64,000 nucleotides of DNA from Pedobacter lusitanus (GTDB lineage Bacteria > Bacteroidota > Bacteroidia > Sphingobacteriales > Sphingobacteriaceae): contig NZ_CP157278.1 of assembly GCF_040026395.1 (NCBI RefSeq), forward strand, positions 4,588,001 through 4,652,000. The letters are read 5' to 3'. Below the pieces are notes generated by a model. That model was given only the letters and a program-made list of their open reading frames with translations. It ran no database searches and was not told where the DNA came from. The number at the start of each line of letters is the position of its first letter. The first letter of the stretch is position 1. The position numbers and the translations under genes were made by a program. Shown in pieces: positions 54,712-63,802 of the stretch.

Positions 54712-54819
54712 TAGCAGATTGAAAATAAATGAAAAAAAATATTTGATATAATATTTATGAATATTCAATATAAAATTTGGTGCAAAATGCATTTAACCTT
54801 TCTAATGGTGGTGTCATCT

Positions 54820-54841
54820 ATACCGAATATGATTTCGGTAT
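54820..54841. promoter_or_regulatory. Operator-like inverted repeat upstream of the ilv promoter
   Basis: ATACCGAA (54820-54827), six bases, TTCGGTAT (54834-54841): perfect 8-bp arms. An overlapping outer repeat CTATACC (54818-54824) / GGTATAG (54844-54850) is also present. Size and symmetry suit a dimeric regulator. It could serve either divergent gene. Confidence 0.45.
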
Positions 54842-55159
54842 TTGGTATAGGTTTTATGCTTGCATCATAATTTTGAAGAAATTCTGCTTAAAATCTTGAA
54901 AAGTGCTGAGAAATTCAAAAAAATATACTGGATTACCGGTAGCTAAAAAGTGATTTTTTGACTGTCTTTTTCTTGAAAATTATGGTGTTACCGTAATGAT
55001 TTATGAATAACTGTTCAGGATTGCACACCTGGCTGTCCGATAACGTACTGTATTTCTCTGTAATAAGCTGTTTACGGTGTGTATTCCAGCAGTTTTGTTA
55101 TGGCATAAAGTTAGTGTCCTGTGGATTTTAACTCCTATATTAACTATAGCAAATCAGGC

Positions 55160-57541
55160 ATGTATAAACTCGCTTTAAAAATCGCATGGCGGAATCTCTG
55201 GAAAAACAAAGTCTTTTCATTGATTAATATAGGTGGACTGGCGATCGGCCTTGCCAGTTGTCTGCTTCTGTTATTATATGTGAATTACGAGTGGAGCTTC
55301 GACAAGCAATTTAAAAATATCAACCGGATATACTCAGTTTATGAAAATGACCGGATGAGTGATAAGGTTACGACTAACCGTTCATATGCTACTCCCAGTC
55401 AACTGGCTGCCACTGCTCAGCAAACCATACCCGGAATTGAATATGTCTGTCGCCTGGTTGAGGGAGGTGGTCTGCTGAACTACAAGAATAACAGTTTCAA
55501 TAAAAAGATCATCTACACTGATCCTTCCTTTCTGAAAATGTTCGATTATCAATTTATCAAAGGAGATCCGGTTACTGCTTTATCTTCCCCTGGTTCCGTA
55601 TTGATTACCGAAGAAACGGCAAAGGTGTTTTTTGGCGATGAAGAACCCATTGGTAAAACCCTGAAATTTGATAATCGAGTTCCTTTAACCGTGACCGCTG
55701 TGATTAAAAATTTGCCCGTAAATCAGAGTTACCGGTTTGACTTACTATCCACCTGGTCTTTTTTAGAAAAAGAACAGCCCTATTTAAAACGTATGGATTG
55801 GAGTGACGGGGCATTAAATACACTCATTCAGCTTAAAGACAAGAGTTCATTTGCAGCAGCAGATACGCAGATGAGAAAGATCTTTATGCAAAAGCAGAAT
55901 GGAGCAAAATACATTGAGTTTTTTCTTTTCCCGTTTGAGAAAAACCATTTATATACTTCTTTTGAAAATGGTAAACTGGTTGGAGGTGGTATCGATCAGG
56001 TGAAATTATACCTGATACTTGCAGCCTCTGTTCTTTTTATCGGATGTATAAATTATATGAACCTGTCTACCGCACGTTCCGAAAAAAGAGCCAGAGAGGT
56101 AGGCGTCCGAAAAAGTCTAGGCTCATCCCGCCGGGCAATTATCTGGCAATTCCTGGCTGAATCTTTACTACTGTCTTCTCTGGCAATGGTTATAGCATTT
56201 ATCCTGCTTGAAATCTCACTGCCCTATTTTAATCATCTTTTGGGAATTGAAATGTCCATCAATTACAGTTCCTATGGTATCTGGACGATTTTAATCCTGC
56301 TCATTGTTTTTACAGGATTTCTTGCTGGTAGTTACCCTGCATTTTACCTTTCTTCTTTTATGCCTGTTAAGGTCCTGAAAGGCTTCAAAGGTACTGGAGA
56401 AAACACCCTATCTATACGTAAAATGCTGGTTATAATTCAATTTGGCTTTTCTATCTGTATGATTGTTTGTGCAATAGTTGTGCATCAGCAGACCAGTTAT
56501 ATGCGTACTAAACCTCTGGGTTTTAATAAAGACAACCTGGTTCAATTATGGAGACCCGGAGCTCTACGTGATGCTCATAAGCTGGATCTTTTTAAGGCCG
56601 AATTAATGAAGTCGGGAGCTATAGTCGCTGCTACAGAAACAGCAAACGGAGTAACAAATAATGCTGTGAGTACCGAAAAAATCAGATGGCCGGAACAGCA
56701 GAAAGATGAGCAGATAAAAATGCAGCTTCATTTTTCAGGGTATGATTTTGCTAAAACTATTGGAACAGAAATGCTTGTTGGGCGGGATTTTAATCAGGCA
56801 TTTGGCAATGACACTTTATCAGTGGTGTTGAATGAGACCGCGGTGAAAACAATGAATCTTAAGAATCCGATAGGGGCGAAGATCAGAAATGATGATTGGG
56901 GCAGAACCTTTACGGTTATTGGAATAATCAAAGATTATGTATACTCGTCATTAGGGGCAAAGGTAGAACCGTCATTGTATTTTTACAGAACCGATGAAGT
57001 GGTTAATGTGATTGTCCTGCGTCTTAATCCTGCGATGAACATGACCTCATCTATCGAAAAAATAAAAGCATTAAGTCTGAAAATCAATCCGGGTTATCCA
57101 TTAGAAATAACATTTGTTAGTCAGCGGATGGCAGAAAAGCTCCAGAACGAAAAAGTATTGAGTATACTTTCCAAAATATTTGGTGGTTTTGCCATCTTCA
57201 TTTCCTGTCTTGGATTGTTAGGGCTGGCCTTATATGTAGCAGAACAAAGGAGCAAAGAGATTAGTATCCGTAAAGTGCTGGGAGCCGATCTGAGAAATAT
57301 TCTGATCCTTTTAAACAGAGATTTTATTAAGCTGGTTATTATCTCCAATTTTGTTTCCATCCCAGTAGCTTATATAGTTGCTTATCAATGGCTGCAAAAA
57401 TATGATTACAGGATAGGGATCAGTTACCTGCCTTTTTTAACGGCGCTGTTATTATCTGTCTTCATTGCCATATTATCTGTAAGTCTGCAAACCTTTAAAG
57501 TGGCGAGGTCCAATCCTGCCGATGCATTGAAATACGAATAG
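55160..57541 (+). CDS. MacB-like ABC transporter permease (FtsX family)
   Basis: 793 residues from the ATG at 55160 (MYKLALKIAWRNLWKNK, the usual family start); a GTG 13 codons upstream is open but atypical. There is one N-terminal membrane helix, a large periplasmic MacB_PCD domain and an FtsX block of three helices near residue 290. A second periplasmic domain and a final FtsX block (EQRSKEISIRKVLGA) complete it. RSEKRAREVGVRKSLGSSR is the conserved cytoplasmic loop. Such duplicated permeases export peptides or drugs, or act as mechanotransmission proteins. The partner ATPase is not adjacent. No function can be fixed from context. Confidence 0.9.
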   Translation: MYKLALKIAWRNLWKNKVFSLINIGGLAIGLASCLLLLLYVNYEWSFDKQFKNINRIYSVYENDRMSDKVTTNRSYATPSQLAATAQQTIPGIEYVCRLVEGGGLLNYKNNSFNKKIIYTDPSFLKMFDYQFIKGDPVTALSSPGSVLITEETAKVFFGDEEPIGKTLKFDNRVPLTVTAVIKNLPVNQSYRFDLLSTWSFLEKEQPYLKRMDWSDGALNTLIQLKDKSSFAAADTQMRKIFMQKQNGAKYIEFFLFPFEKNHLYTSFENGKLVGGGIDQVKLYLILAASVLFIGCINYMNLSTARSEKRAREVGVRKSLGSSRRAIIWQFLAESLLLSSLAMVIAFILLEISLPYFNHLLGIEMSINYSSYGIWTILILLIVFTGFLAGSYPAFYLSSFMPVKVLKGFKGTGENTLSIRKMLVIIQFGFSICMIVCAIVVHQQTSYMRTKPLGFNKDNLVQLWRPGALRDAHKLDLFKAELMKSGAIVAATETANGVTNNAVSTEKIRWPEQQKDEQIKMQLHFSGYDFAKTIGTEMLVGRDFNQAFGNDTLSVVLNETAVKTMNLKNPIGAKIRNDDWGRTFTVIGIIKDYVYSSLGAKVEPSLYFYRTDEVVNVIVLRLNPAMNMTSSIEKIKALSLKINPGYPLEITFVSQRMAEKLQNEKVLSILSKIFGGFAIFISCLGLLGLALYVAEQRSKEISIRKVLGADLRNILILLNRDFIKLVIISNFVSIPVAYIVAYQWLQKYDYRIGISYLPFLTALLLSVFIAILSVSLQTFKVARSNPADALKYE

Positions 57542-57582
57542 TTTCCGGCGTTATTTCTGTAGTAACATCTGAAAATGCTGAT

Positions 57583-57622
57583 AAAAAAAAGAGAGTACCC
57601 TTTTGGAGCACTCTCTTTTTAT
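57583..57622. terminator. Bidirectional terminator between the permease and atpC
   Basis: AAAAAGAGAGT (57586-57596) and ACTCTCTTTTT (57610-57620) are exact complements, with A and T runs on both sides, between convergent genes. Confidence 0.85.
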
Positions 57623-57638
57623 AAGTTATGATTAAATA

Positions 57639-57881
57639 TTAAGCTACACCCTCAGCTAAAACAATAATCTTGTTTTTTAAAACTTCTACAACACCACCTT
57701 TAATCATAAAGGTTTGTTCTTCAGTTTTACATTTAATAATTACTGGTCCATCTTCTAAAGTTGAAATAATAGGAGCATGGTCTTTCAAAATCTGAAAAGA
57801 TCCCATGGTACCCGGTACAGTAACTGCAGTTACTTCGCCTTCGTAGACTTTTTTATCTGGTGTTAATATTTCTAATGTCAT
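57639..57881 (-). CDS. atpC: ATP synthase F1 epsilon subunit (short form)
   Basis: 80 residues, corresponding only to the N-terminal beta-sandwich domain (LEILTPDKKVYEGEVTAVTV, MGSFQILKDHAPIISTLEDG). The C-terminal helical hairpin that inhibits ATP hydrolysis in E. coli (full length 139 residues) is absent. Short epsilon subunits are usual in this phylum. It lies 22 bp downstream of atpD, the common two-gene unit separated from the rest of the ATP synthase operon. Confidence 0.93.
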   Translation of the reverse strand: MTLEILTPDKKVYEGEVTAVTVPGTMGSFQILKDHAPIISTLEDGPVIIKCKTEEQTFMIKGGVVEVLKNKIIVLAEGVA

Positions 57882-57903
57882 ATGTTGAGTGTATACGCCT
57901 TAA

Positions 57904-59427
<1,524 letters not shown>

Positions 59428-59478
59428 TTATAAATATCAAATTGTTAAAGGCCCTTTTAAAGGCTTCAATTCGGTTTG

Positions 59479-59486
59479 CAAAGCTA
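59479..59486 (-). promoter_or_regulatory. Possible -7 box of atpD
   Basis: On the minus strand TAGCTTTG matches TAnnTTTG exactly, 69 bp before the atpD start. No TTG at the standard distance was found. Confidence 0.4.
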
Positions 59487-59559
59487 AGGTTTTTCAATAT
59501 ATTTTTTGTATATAAATAAAAAGTTTTTCCACAGTTTTTTTATCAATAATTTAGGAGCC

Positions 59560-60477
59560 ATGAAAACAGTATTGGTTACGGGCAGCAACGGGCTTCTCGG
59601 ACAGAAAATTACCGAAGCAATAATAGCCGGAAAACAGTTTAATCTGGTTGCAACATCCAAAGGTGGAAATCGTTTTAAAAGCACTCAGGGCTATGAATAT
59701 GCTGAAATGGATATTCTTGATCCTGTCAGTGTCAGTAATGTTTTGAAGCAATATAAACCCGATGCGGTGATTCATACTGCGGCATTAACAAATGTGGATA
59801 AATGTGAGACAGAAAAGGAGCTGGCTTATGCACTTAATGTGGAAGCTGTGAAAACACTGATCACAATTTGTGAAGAATATAATATACAGCTTGTGCATTT
59901 GTCTACAGATTTTATTTTTGATGGAGCGAATGGTCCTTATAAAGAGTCGGATGAACCAAATCCGTTAAGCTATTATGGACAAACCAAACTGGAGGCTGAG
60001 GAGCTGATTAAAAACTCCGGATGTAAATGGGCTATCCTGCGTACTATTATTGTATATGGTATTATCAGTGATGAAAGCAGAAGCAATATTGTATTATGGG
60101 CTAAGGGCGCGCTGGAGAAAGGAACGCCGATTAACGTAGTGAATGACCAGTGGCGTATGCCGACATTGGCAGAGGACCTGGCAGCGGCATGCCTGGCTGT
60201 GGTAGAAAAAGATGCACAGGGGGTATTTAATGTTTCCGGGAAGGATATGATGAGTATTGCTGAATTAGTTTCCCGGGTAGCAGATTTCTGGCAGCTGAAT
60301 AAAGAACTGATTACAGAAATTAGCGCTGGTACACTTAATCAGGCAGCAAAACGTCCGGTAAAGACTGGTTTTATACTGGATAAAACTATAAAAGAGCTTG
60401 GATATGCCCCACATAGTTTTGAGCAGGGGCTGGCTTTGCTGGATCAGCAATTAAAAGACAGGACAAAAGAAAATTAA
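59560..60477 (+). CDS. RmlD-like NAD(P)-dependent sugar-nucleotide reductase (extended SDR)
   Basis: 305 residues from the ATG at 59560, preceded by TAGGAG; the frame is open 18 codons further up, but that part is unlike the family. The Rossmann start is VLVTGSNGLLGQKITEAI, the conserved DAVIHTAALTNVDKCE follows, and the active site is YYGQTKLEAEEL. This resembles dTDP-4-dehydrorhamnose reductase (RmlD). No rmlA, rmlB or rmlC is nearby, so the substrate is uncertain. A peroxiredoxin follows 35 bp downstream. Confidence 0.85.
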   Translation: MKTVLVTGSNGLLGQKITEAIIAGKQFNLVATSKGGNRFKSTQGYEYAEMDILDPVSVSNVLKQYKPDAVIHTAALTNVDKCETEKELAYALNVEAVKTLITICEEYNIQLVHLSTDFIFDGANGPYKESDEPNPLSYYGQTKLEAEELIKNSGCKWAILRTIIVYGIISDESRSNIVLWAKGALEKGTPINVVNDQWRMPTLAEDLAAACLAVVEKDAQGVFNVSGKDMMSIAELVSRVADFWQLNKELITEISAGTLNQAAKRPVKTGFILDKTIKELGYAPHSFEQGLALLDQQLKDRTKEN

Positions 60478-60512
60478 AAGATATTATACAAACAACTAAT
60501 TTAATTATAGAA

Positions 60513-60977
60513 ATGGGATTACAAAAAGGCGATCAGGCTCCGGATTTTAAATTATTCAGCTCAGATTTAAAAGAAACATCACTTGCTGATTTCAAAGGAA
60601 AGAAATTAGTATTACAATTTTTCCCTATGGCATTTACCGGGGTATGTACAACACAGCTTTGTACAATGAGAGATAGTTTTGGTTTTTACCAGGGCATGAA
60701 TGCTGAAGTGGTGGGTATTTCAGTGGATTCACCTTTCACGCTGGCTAAATTTAAAGAAGAACAAGCTTATCAGTTCCCTTTATTATCGGATTTTAATAAA
60801 GAAACGTCAACTGCTTACCAGTCGATTTATGAAGAATTTGTCTTTAATTTAAAAGGTGTATCAAAAAGAGCTGCATTTGTGATTGATGAACAGGGAAAAA
60901 TAATTTATGCTGAGGTTTTAGAATCAGCAGGTGATCTTCCTGATTTCGATGCAATTAAGAAAGTTGTAGAGGGGTAG
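60513..60977 (+). CDS. Peroxiredoxin (AhpC/TSA, AhpE-like)
   Basis: 154 residues. The redoxin fold starts GDQAPDFKLFSSDLKETSL. The peroxidatic Cys45 lies in FPMAFTGVCTTQLC, with a further Cys50 that could be a resolving residue. GISVDSPFTLAKFKEE and FVIDEQGKIIYAEV are typical. It reduces peroxides in the cytosol using a thiol donor not identifiable here. The single-domain length suits the AhpE/BCP group. It is the last gene before the tRNA. Confidence 0.92.
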   Translation: MGLQKGDQAPDFKLFSSDLKETSLADFKGKKLVLQFFPMAFTGVCTTQLCTMRDSFGFYQGMNAEVVGISVDSPFTLAKFKEEQAYQFPLLSDFNKETSTAYQSIYEEFVFNLKGVSKRAAFVIDEQGKIIYAEVLESAGDLPDFDAIKKVVEG

Positions 60978-61022
60978 CAGCAGTAGGAGGCTATATTTAT
61001 TTGAATATTTATTTGAAAAAAG

Positions 61023-61053
61023 TTTTGAATTTCAAATAGAAATACTACTTTTG
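61023..61053 (+). promoter_or_regulatory. Promoter of tRNA-Arg
   Basis: TTTTG (61023-61027), 18 bases, then TACTTTTG (61046-61053). Both elements match the Bacteroidota consensus, and the second ends 30 bp before the tRNA. Confidence 0.6.
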
Positions 61054-61083
61054 CAATCCCAAAGCGATACAGAATTGGGAAAT

Positions 61084-61157
61084 GCATTTGTAGCTCAATT
61101 GGATAGAGCATCTCACTACGGATGAGAAGGTTTGGGGTTCGAATCCCTACAAGTGCA
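61084..61157 (+). tRNA. tRNA-Arg (anticodon ACG)
   Basis: A complete cloverleaf can be drawn. The acceptor stem is GCATTTG / CAAGTGC with discriminator A157. The D arm is GCTC/GAGC, and the anticodon stem TCTCA/TGAGA holds the loop CTACGGA with anticodon ACG at 61118-61120. The T arm is TGGGG/CCCTA with loop TTCGAAT. CCA is not encoded. Its 3' half is the likely integration target of the neighbouring recombinase. Confidence 0.95.
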
Positions 61158-61298
61158 CATTTAACGTCAATAAAAGACGAAAAAATATTCAAACCCGGCT
61201 TATTTAATACATAAGTCGGGTTTATTTTTGTCTTATGGTTTTATTTGGACATATTTGGTAAGTATTTGCGTAAGTAAAACGTAACTAAAATAATTACC

Positions 61299-62510
61299 AT
61301 GGCTACAATCACCCTTGAACTCTTCACGTCGACAAAATTAAAGAAGGAAGGCGACAGGCATCCTGTCTTTGTAACAGTCCGGCATAATGGCGTACCAAGA
61401 CGTAAGCTAGTGGGGGTTGCTCATAAGGAAGAATGGGACTCGGTCAATAAAAAGATCAAGCCAAAAGGAAGAAAAGACCATATTGATGCGAACATCCATA
61501 TAGAAGACGAGTTTGAAAAATACAAAGCCAGATTCAAGGCTCTTGAAAGATCTGTTCTTCCTTGGGTGGCCGATGATGTTTTCAAGATTGAAGTTGCGCC
61601 AGAAGGTCCGGTTACTTTCTATCAGTTTGCTGAAGCTTATTTAAATACACTTAAGAAAGGTACGTTTACTTACGATGGCACCAGATCCAGATTTGAAAAG
61701 GTTAAACGATTTGCTTCAAGAGATTTTATGATCTCAGATATTGATAAAAACTGGATAGCAAATTTTATAAATCATTGCAAGACAAAAGAGAAAGATAAAA
61801 AAGGAGGTGTTGGGAACGCTAAGAATACCATTAACCATGTTATAAAATTTATCAAACGTGTTGTAAGTTACTCGGGGGATATTAACAAAGCGCTAAATTC
61901 ACATAATCTATCTTACGACAAAAACATTAAGAGCAAGCTTACTAATGATGAAATAAATGCCTTGGTAAAGCTTAATTTAAGAGAAGATATTCTTATGTAT
62001 CATGCCCGTAACATATTTTTAGTCCAGTTTTATTTTAGAGGGATGCGAATCGGAGATGCGCTTCGTTTGGAATGGTCTGACATCAAAGACGGACGACTTC
62101 AATATGATGCCGGTAAAACCGGTAATTCTTATGATATGAAGATTGTGGAGCCGTGTATGAATATTTTGAATAAATACAGGGATACCGGGGGTTATTACAT
62201 TTTTCCATTTCTAAGATTAAAAGAGCCAGATACAACTGTTCTGCAGTTTAAAACAGAGGTGAAAAATAGAACAATGGTTATCAATAGAAATCTGAAAGAA
62301 ATTGCCCTTAAATGTGGTATTACAAAAACGGTAACTACACACATTGCAAGGCATTCATTTGCAAGTATTGCCGATCAGCAGCTGGGCGGTGACCTTAAGA
62401 CATTACAGGGTTTATTTGGTCATTCTACGAGAGAAATGACCGAGATATACATCAGGGATATCCGGAGAGTTGATGATCTGGACGATGCTGCAGACAAGGT
62501 GCTACTTTAA
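61299..62510 (+). CDS. Tyrosine recombinase / integrase
   Basis: 403 residues. An N-terminal arm-binding-like domain (about 1-95) and a SAM-like core-binding domain (about 105-200) precede the catalytic domain. Its residues are all present: Arg250 in RGMRIGDALRLEW, Lys273 in AGKTGNSYD, His348 and Arg351 in HIARHSFASIAD, His375 in LFGHSTREM and nucleophile Tyr384 in TEIYIRDI. This is the form found in integrative elements of Bacteroidota. It starts 141 bp downstream of tRNA-Arg and reads away from it. The stop overlaps the convergent HTH gene by 9 bp. Confidence 0.93.
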   Translation: MATITLELFTSTKLKKEGDRHPVFVTVRHNGVPRRKLVGVAHKEEWDSVNKKIKPKGRKDHIDANIHIEDEFEKYKARFKALERSVLPWVADDVFKIEVAPEGPVTFYQFAEAYLNTLKKGTFTYDGTRSRFEKVKRFASRDFMISDIDKNWIANFINHCKTKEKDKKGGVGNAKNTINHVIKFIKRVVSYSGDINKALNSHNLSYDKNIKSKLTNDEINALVKLNLREDILMYHARNIFLVQFYFRGMRIGDALRLEWSDIKDGRLQYDAGKTGNSYDMKIVEPCMNILNKYRDTGGYYIFPFLRLKEPDTTVLQFKTEVKNRTMVINRNLKEIALKCGITKTVTTHIARHSFASIADQQLGGDLKTLQGLFGHSTREMTEIYIRDIRRVDDLDDAADKVLL

Positions 62511-62846
62511 CACAGGCGTTTTAAGTCTTTCAATTTCTGCTTTTAAGATCTCTATATCTGCCTCCATATTTTTTATTTTGCCACTTATCTGTGTGTCTGT
62601 AGGCTTATTAAACTCCATATTATCACCGCCGGTAAGTAGATAGGTAGGCGATATGTTTTTCTTAAGAAAAAGATTTTGTATTGCATTAGTTGGCAGATCG
62701 CGCTTCCCTCCTTCGATGTAAGAAATCATACTTTGCTTTATCTCGCAAATAGCTGCCATTTCAGCCTGTGTAAGCTCTAGGTGCCTCCTTACTAGGTGGA
62801 ATCGTTTACCGATCTTTTGATCTACCTCTGTATGGTTATTGCGCAT
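62502..62846 (-). CDS. XRE-family HTH regulator with coiled-coil tail
   Basis: 114 residues. The helix-turn-helix spans about residues 10-68 (IGKRFHLVRRHLELTQAEMA, then IKQSMISYIEGGKRDLPTNA). The C-terminal 35 residues are a probable coiled coil (ISGKIKNMEADIEILKAEIE). It is the promoter-distal visible gene of a minus-strand operon. The start overlaps the preceding stop by one base, and its 3' end overlaps the integrase. A role as element repressor is plausible. Confidence 0.85.
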   Translation of the reverse strand: MRNNHTEVDQKIGKRFHLVRRHLELTQAEMAAICEIKQSMISYIEGGKRDLPTNAIQNLFLKKNISPTYLLTGGDNMEFNKPTDTQISGKIKNMEADIEILKAEIERLKTPVLK

Positions 62847-63247
62847 TATTTTAACGTTCTTGTTAGTCTTGCTTCAACCTTGTCTATGTGCTCGTAAATC
62901 TGCATTACCATTTCATAAAGATTGGTAATATCATTAATATTCCTTGGGACTGCGTCGCTAATTTGGCTTACAGAGTCCATAAATCGAGTAACATGACCGG
63001 CAGAAATAGCAACTGATTTACTTAATTCTTCAAGTGAGCGAGCCAATAGCTGATTATTTTTAAGAAGAGCATTGTGTGCTAAAGAAGACAGTTCAAGAGC
63101 TTGCTTTATAGACTCAATAGTTTTAGTCTTTTCAATATCTTCCTGTACCAGATCTTTAATAAGGATTGTTAAAAGACTAATCTTTTCTTCTGGTATAACT
63201 GATTTTTCAATATCGCCTAATAAAGCGTTTAAATATTCCTTTTCCAT
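62846..63247 (-). CDS. Helical protein of unknown function
   Basis: 133 residues, almost entirely alpha-helical by composition, with heptad-like hydrophobic spacing (IEKSVIPEEKISLLTILIKD, LLKNNQLLARSLEELSKSVA). No signal peptide, membrane segment or catalytic motif is seen. It is translationally linked to the HTH gene (TAATG) and starts 3 bp after the small membrane protein gene. Function unknown. Confidence 0.7.
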   Translation of the reverse strand: MEKEYLNALLGDIEKSVIPEEKISLLTILIKDLVQEDIEKTKTIESIKQALELSSLAHNALLKNNQLLARSLEELSKSVAISAGHVTRFMDSVSQISDAVPRNINDITNLYEMVMQIYEHIDKVEARLTRTLK

Positions 63248-63250
63248 GTT

Positions 63251-63436
63251 TTAAGAATTTAATATTCTTTTGTCAGCATCATCTAGTTGTCCACCATTTT
63301 GCTCATAAATCATTCTTAATAAATATGTTTGTTTATATGAGTTTCTTTTTATTTTACTAATGTTTACGTATAAATTAATAAACATTATTATGAAAAATAT
63401 AGAAACTATTCCAAAAAATATAGTTGAATTATCCAT
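63251..63436 (-). CDS. Small single-span membrane protein
   Basis: 61 residues. One membrane helix (about residues 6-27, IFFGIVSIFFIIMFINLYVN) is followed by a basic segment and a short polar tail. The gene is packed 1 bp after the lipoprotein gene and 3 bp before the helical protein gene, which supports it being real. No family recognised. Confidence 0.65.
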   Translation of the reverse strand: MDNSTIFFGIVSIFFIIMFINLYVNISKIKRNSYKQTYLLRMIYEQNGGQLDDADKRILNS

Positions 63437-63437
63437 T

Positions 63438-63791
63438 TTATTGAGCTGTGAAAGATGTTTTAACTTCTCCGATCTGTTTATCCTGAAATATTACTTGGGA
63501 AGTTTTAGTGTTTTTAATTATAACCTCTATTTCTAGTTTCTGATTAGTTTTTAAAGCAGCTACAATGTTTATTTTTGCCCCTTTGTCATAAGTTGCAGTC
63601 ATGCTGTAATTGTTGGTTAATGCACCAGCGTTAGGTATGTGGTTCACTAGTCCAGAGTTTGGCTCATACAAACTGAACGAGGAAGTCCCTATTACATTTA
63701 CAATGATGTCATAGGAAGCTTTATTTTCTTTTTCATCTTTTTTACAAGAAAAAAGAATTGGTATTAATAATAAGAGGATTAATTTTTTCAT
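63438..63791 (-). CDS. Small lipoprotein of the putative integrated element
   Basis: 117 residues from the ATG at 63791; an in-frame ATG 11 codons upstream would place charged residues before the signal and overlap the previous gene. The signal MKKLILLLLIPILFSCKKDE has a clean lipobox (LFSC, Cys16). The mature part is a short beta-rich domain (YDIIVNVIGTSSFSLYEP, LEIEVIIKNTKTSQVIFQ). No family recognised. Confidence 0.75.
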   Translation of the reverse strand: MKKLILLLLIPILFSCKKDEKENKASYDIIVNVIGTSSFSLYEPNSGLVNHIPNAGALTNNYSMTATYDKGAKINIVAALKTNQKLEIEVIIKNTKTSQVIFQDKQIGEVKTSFTAQ

Positions 63792-63802
63792 AGTATTTGG
63801 TT

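Larger units (their letters stand above)
54650..55159. other. Intergenic region between the ilv leader and the MacB-like gene
   Basis: 510 bp. It contains the ilv promoter (54681-54711), an operator-like palindrome (54820-54841) and an AT-rich remainder with no gene. A promoter for the rightward MacB-like gene was not identified. Confidence 0.55.
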
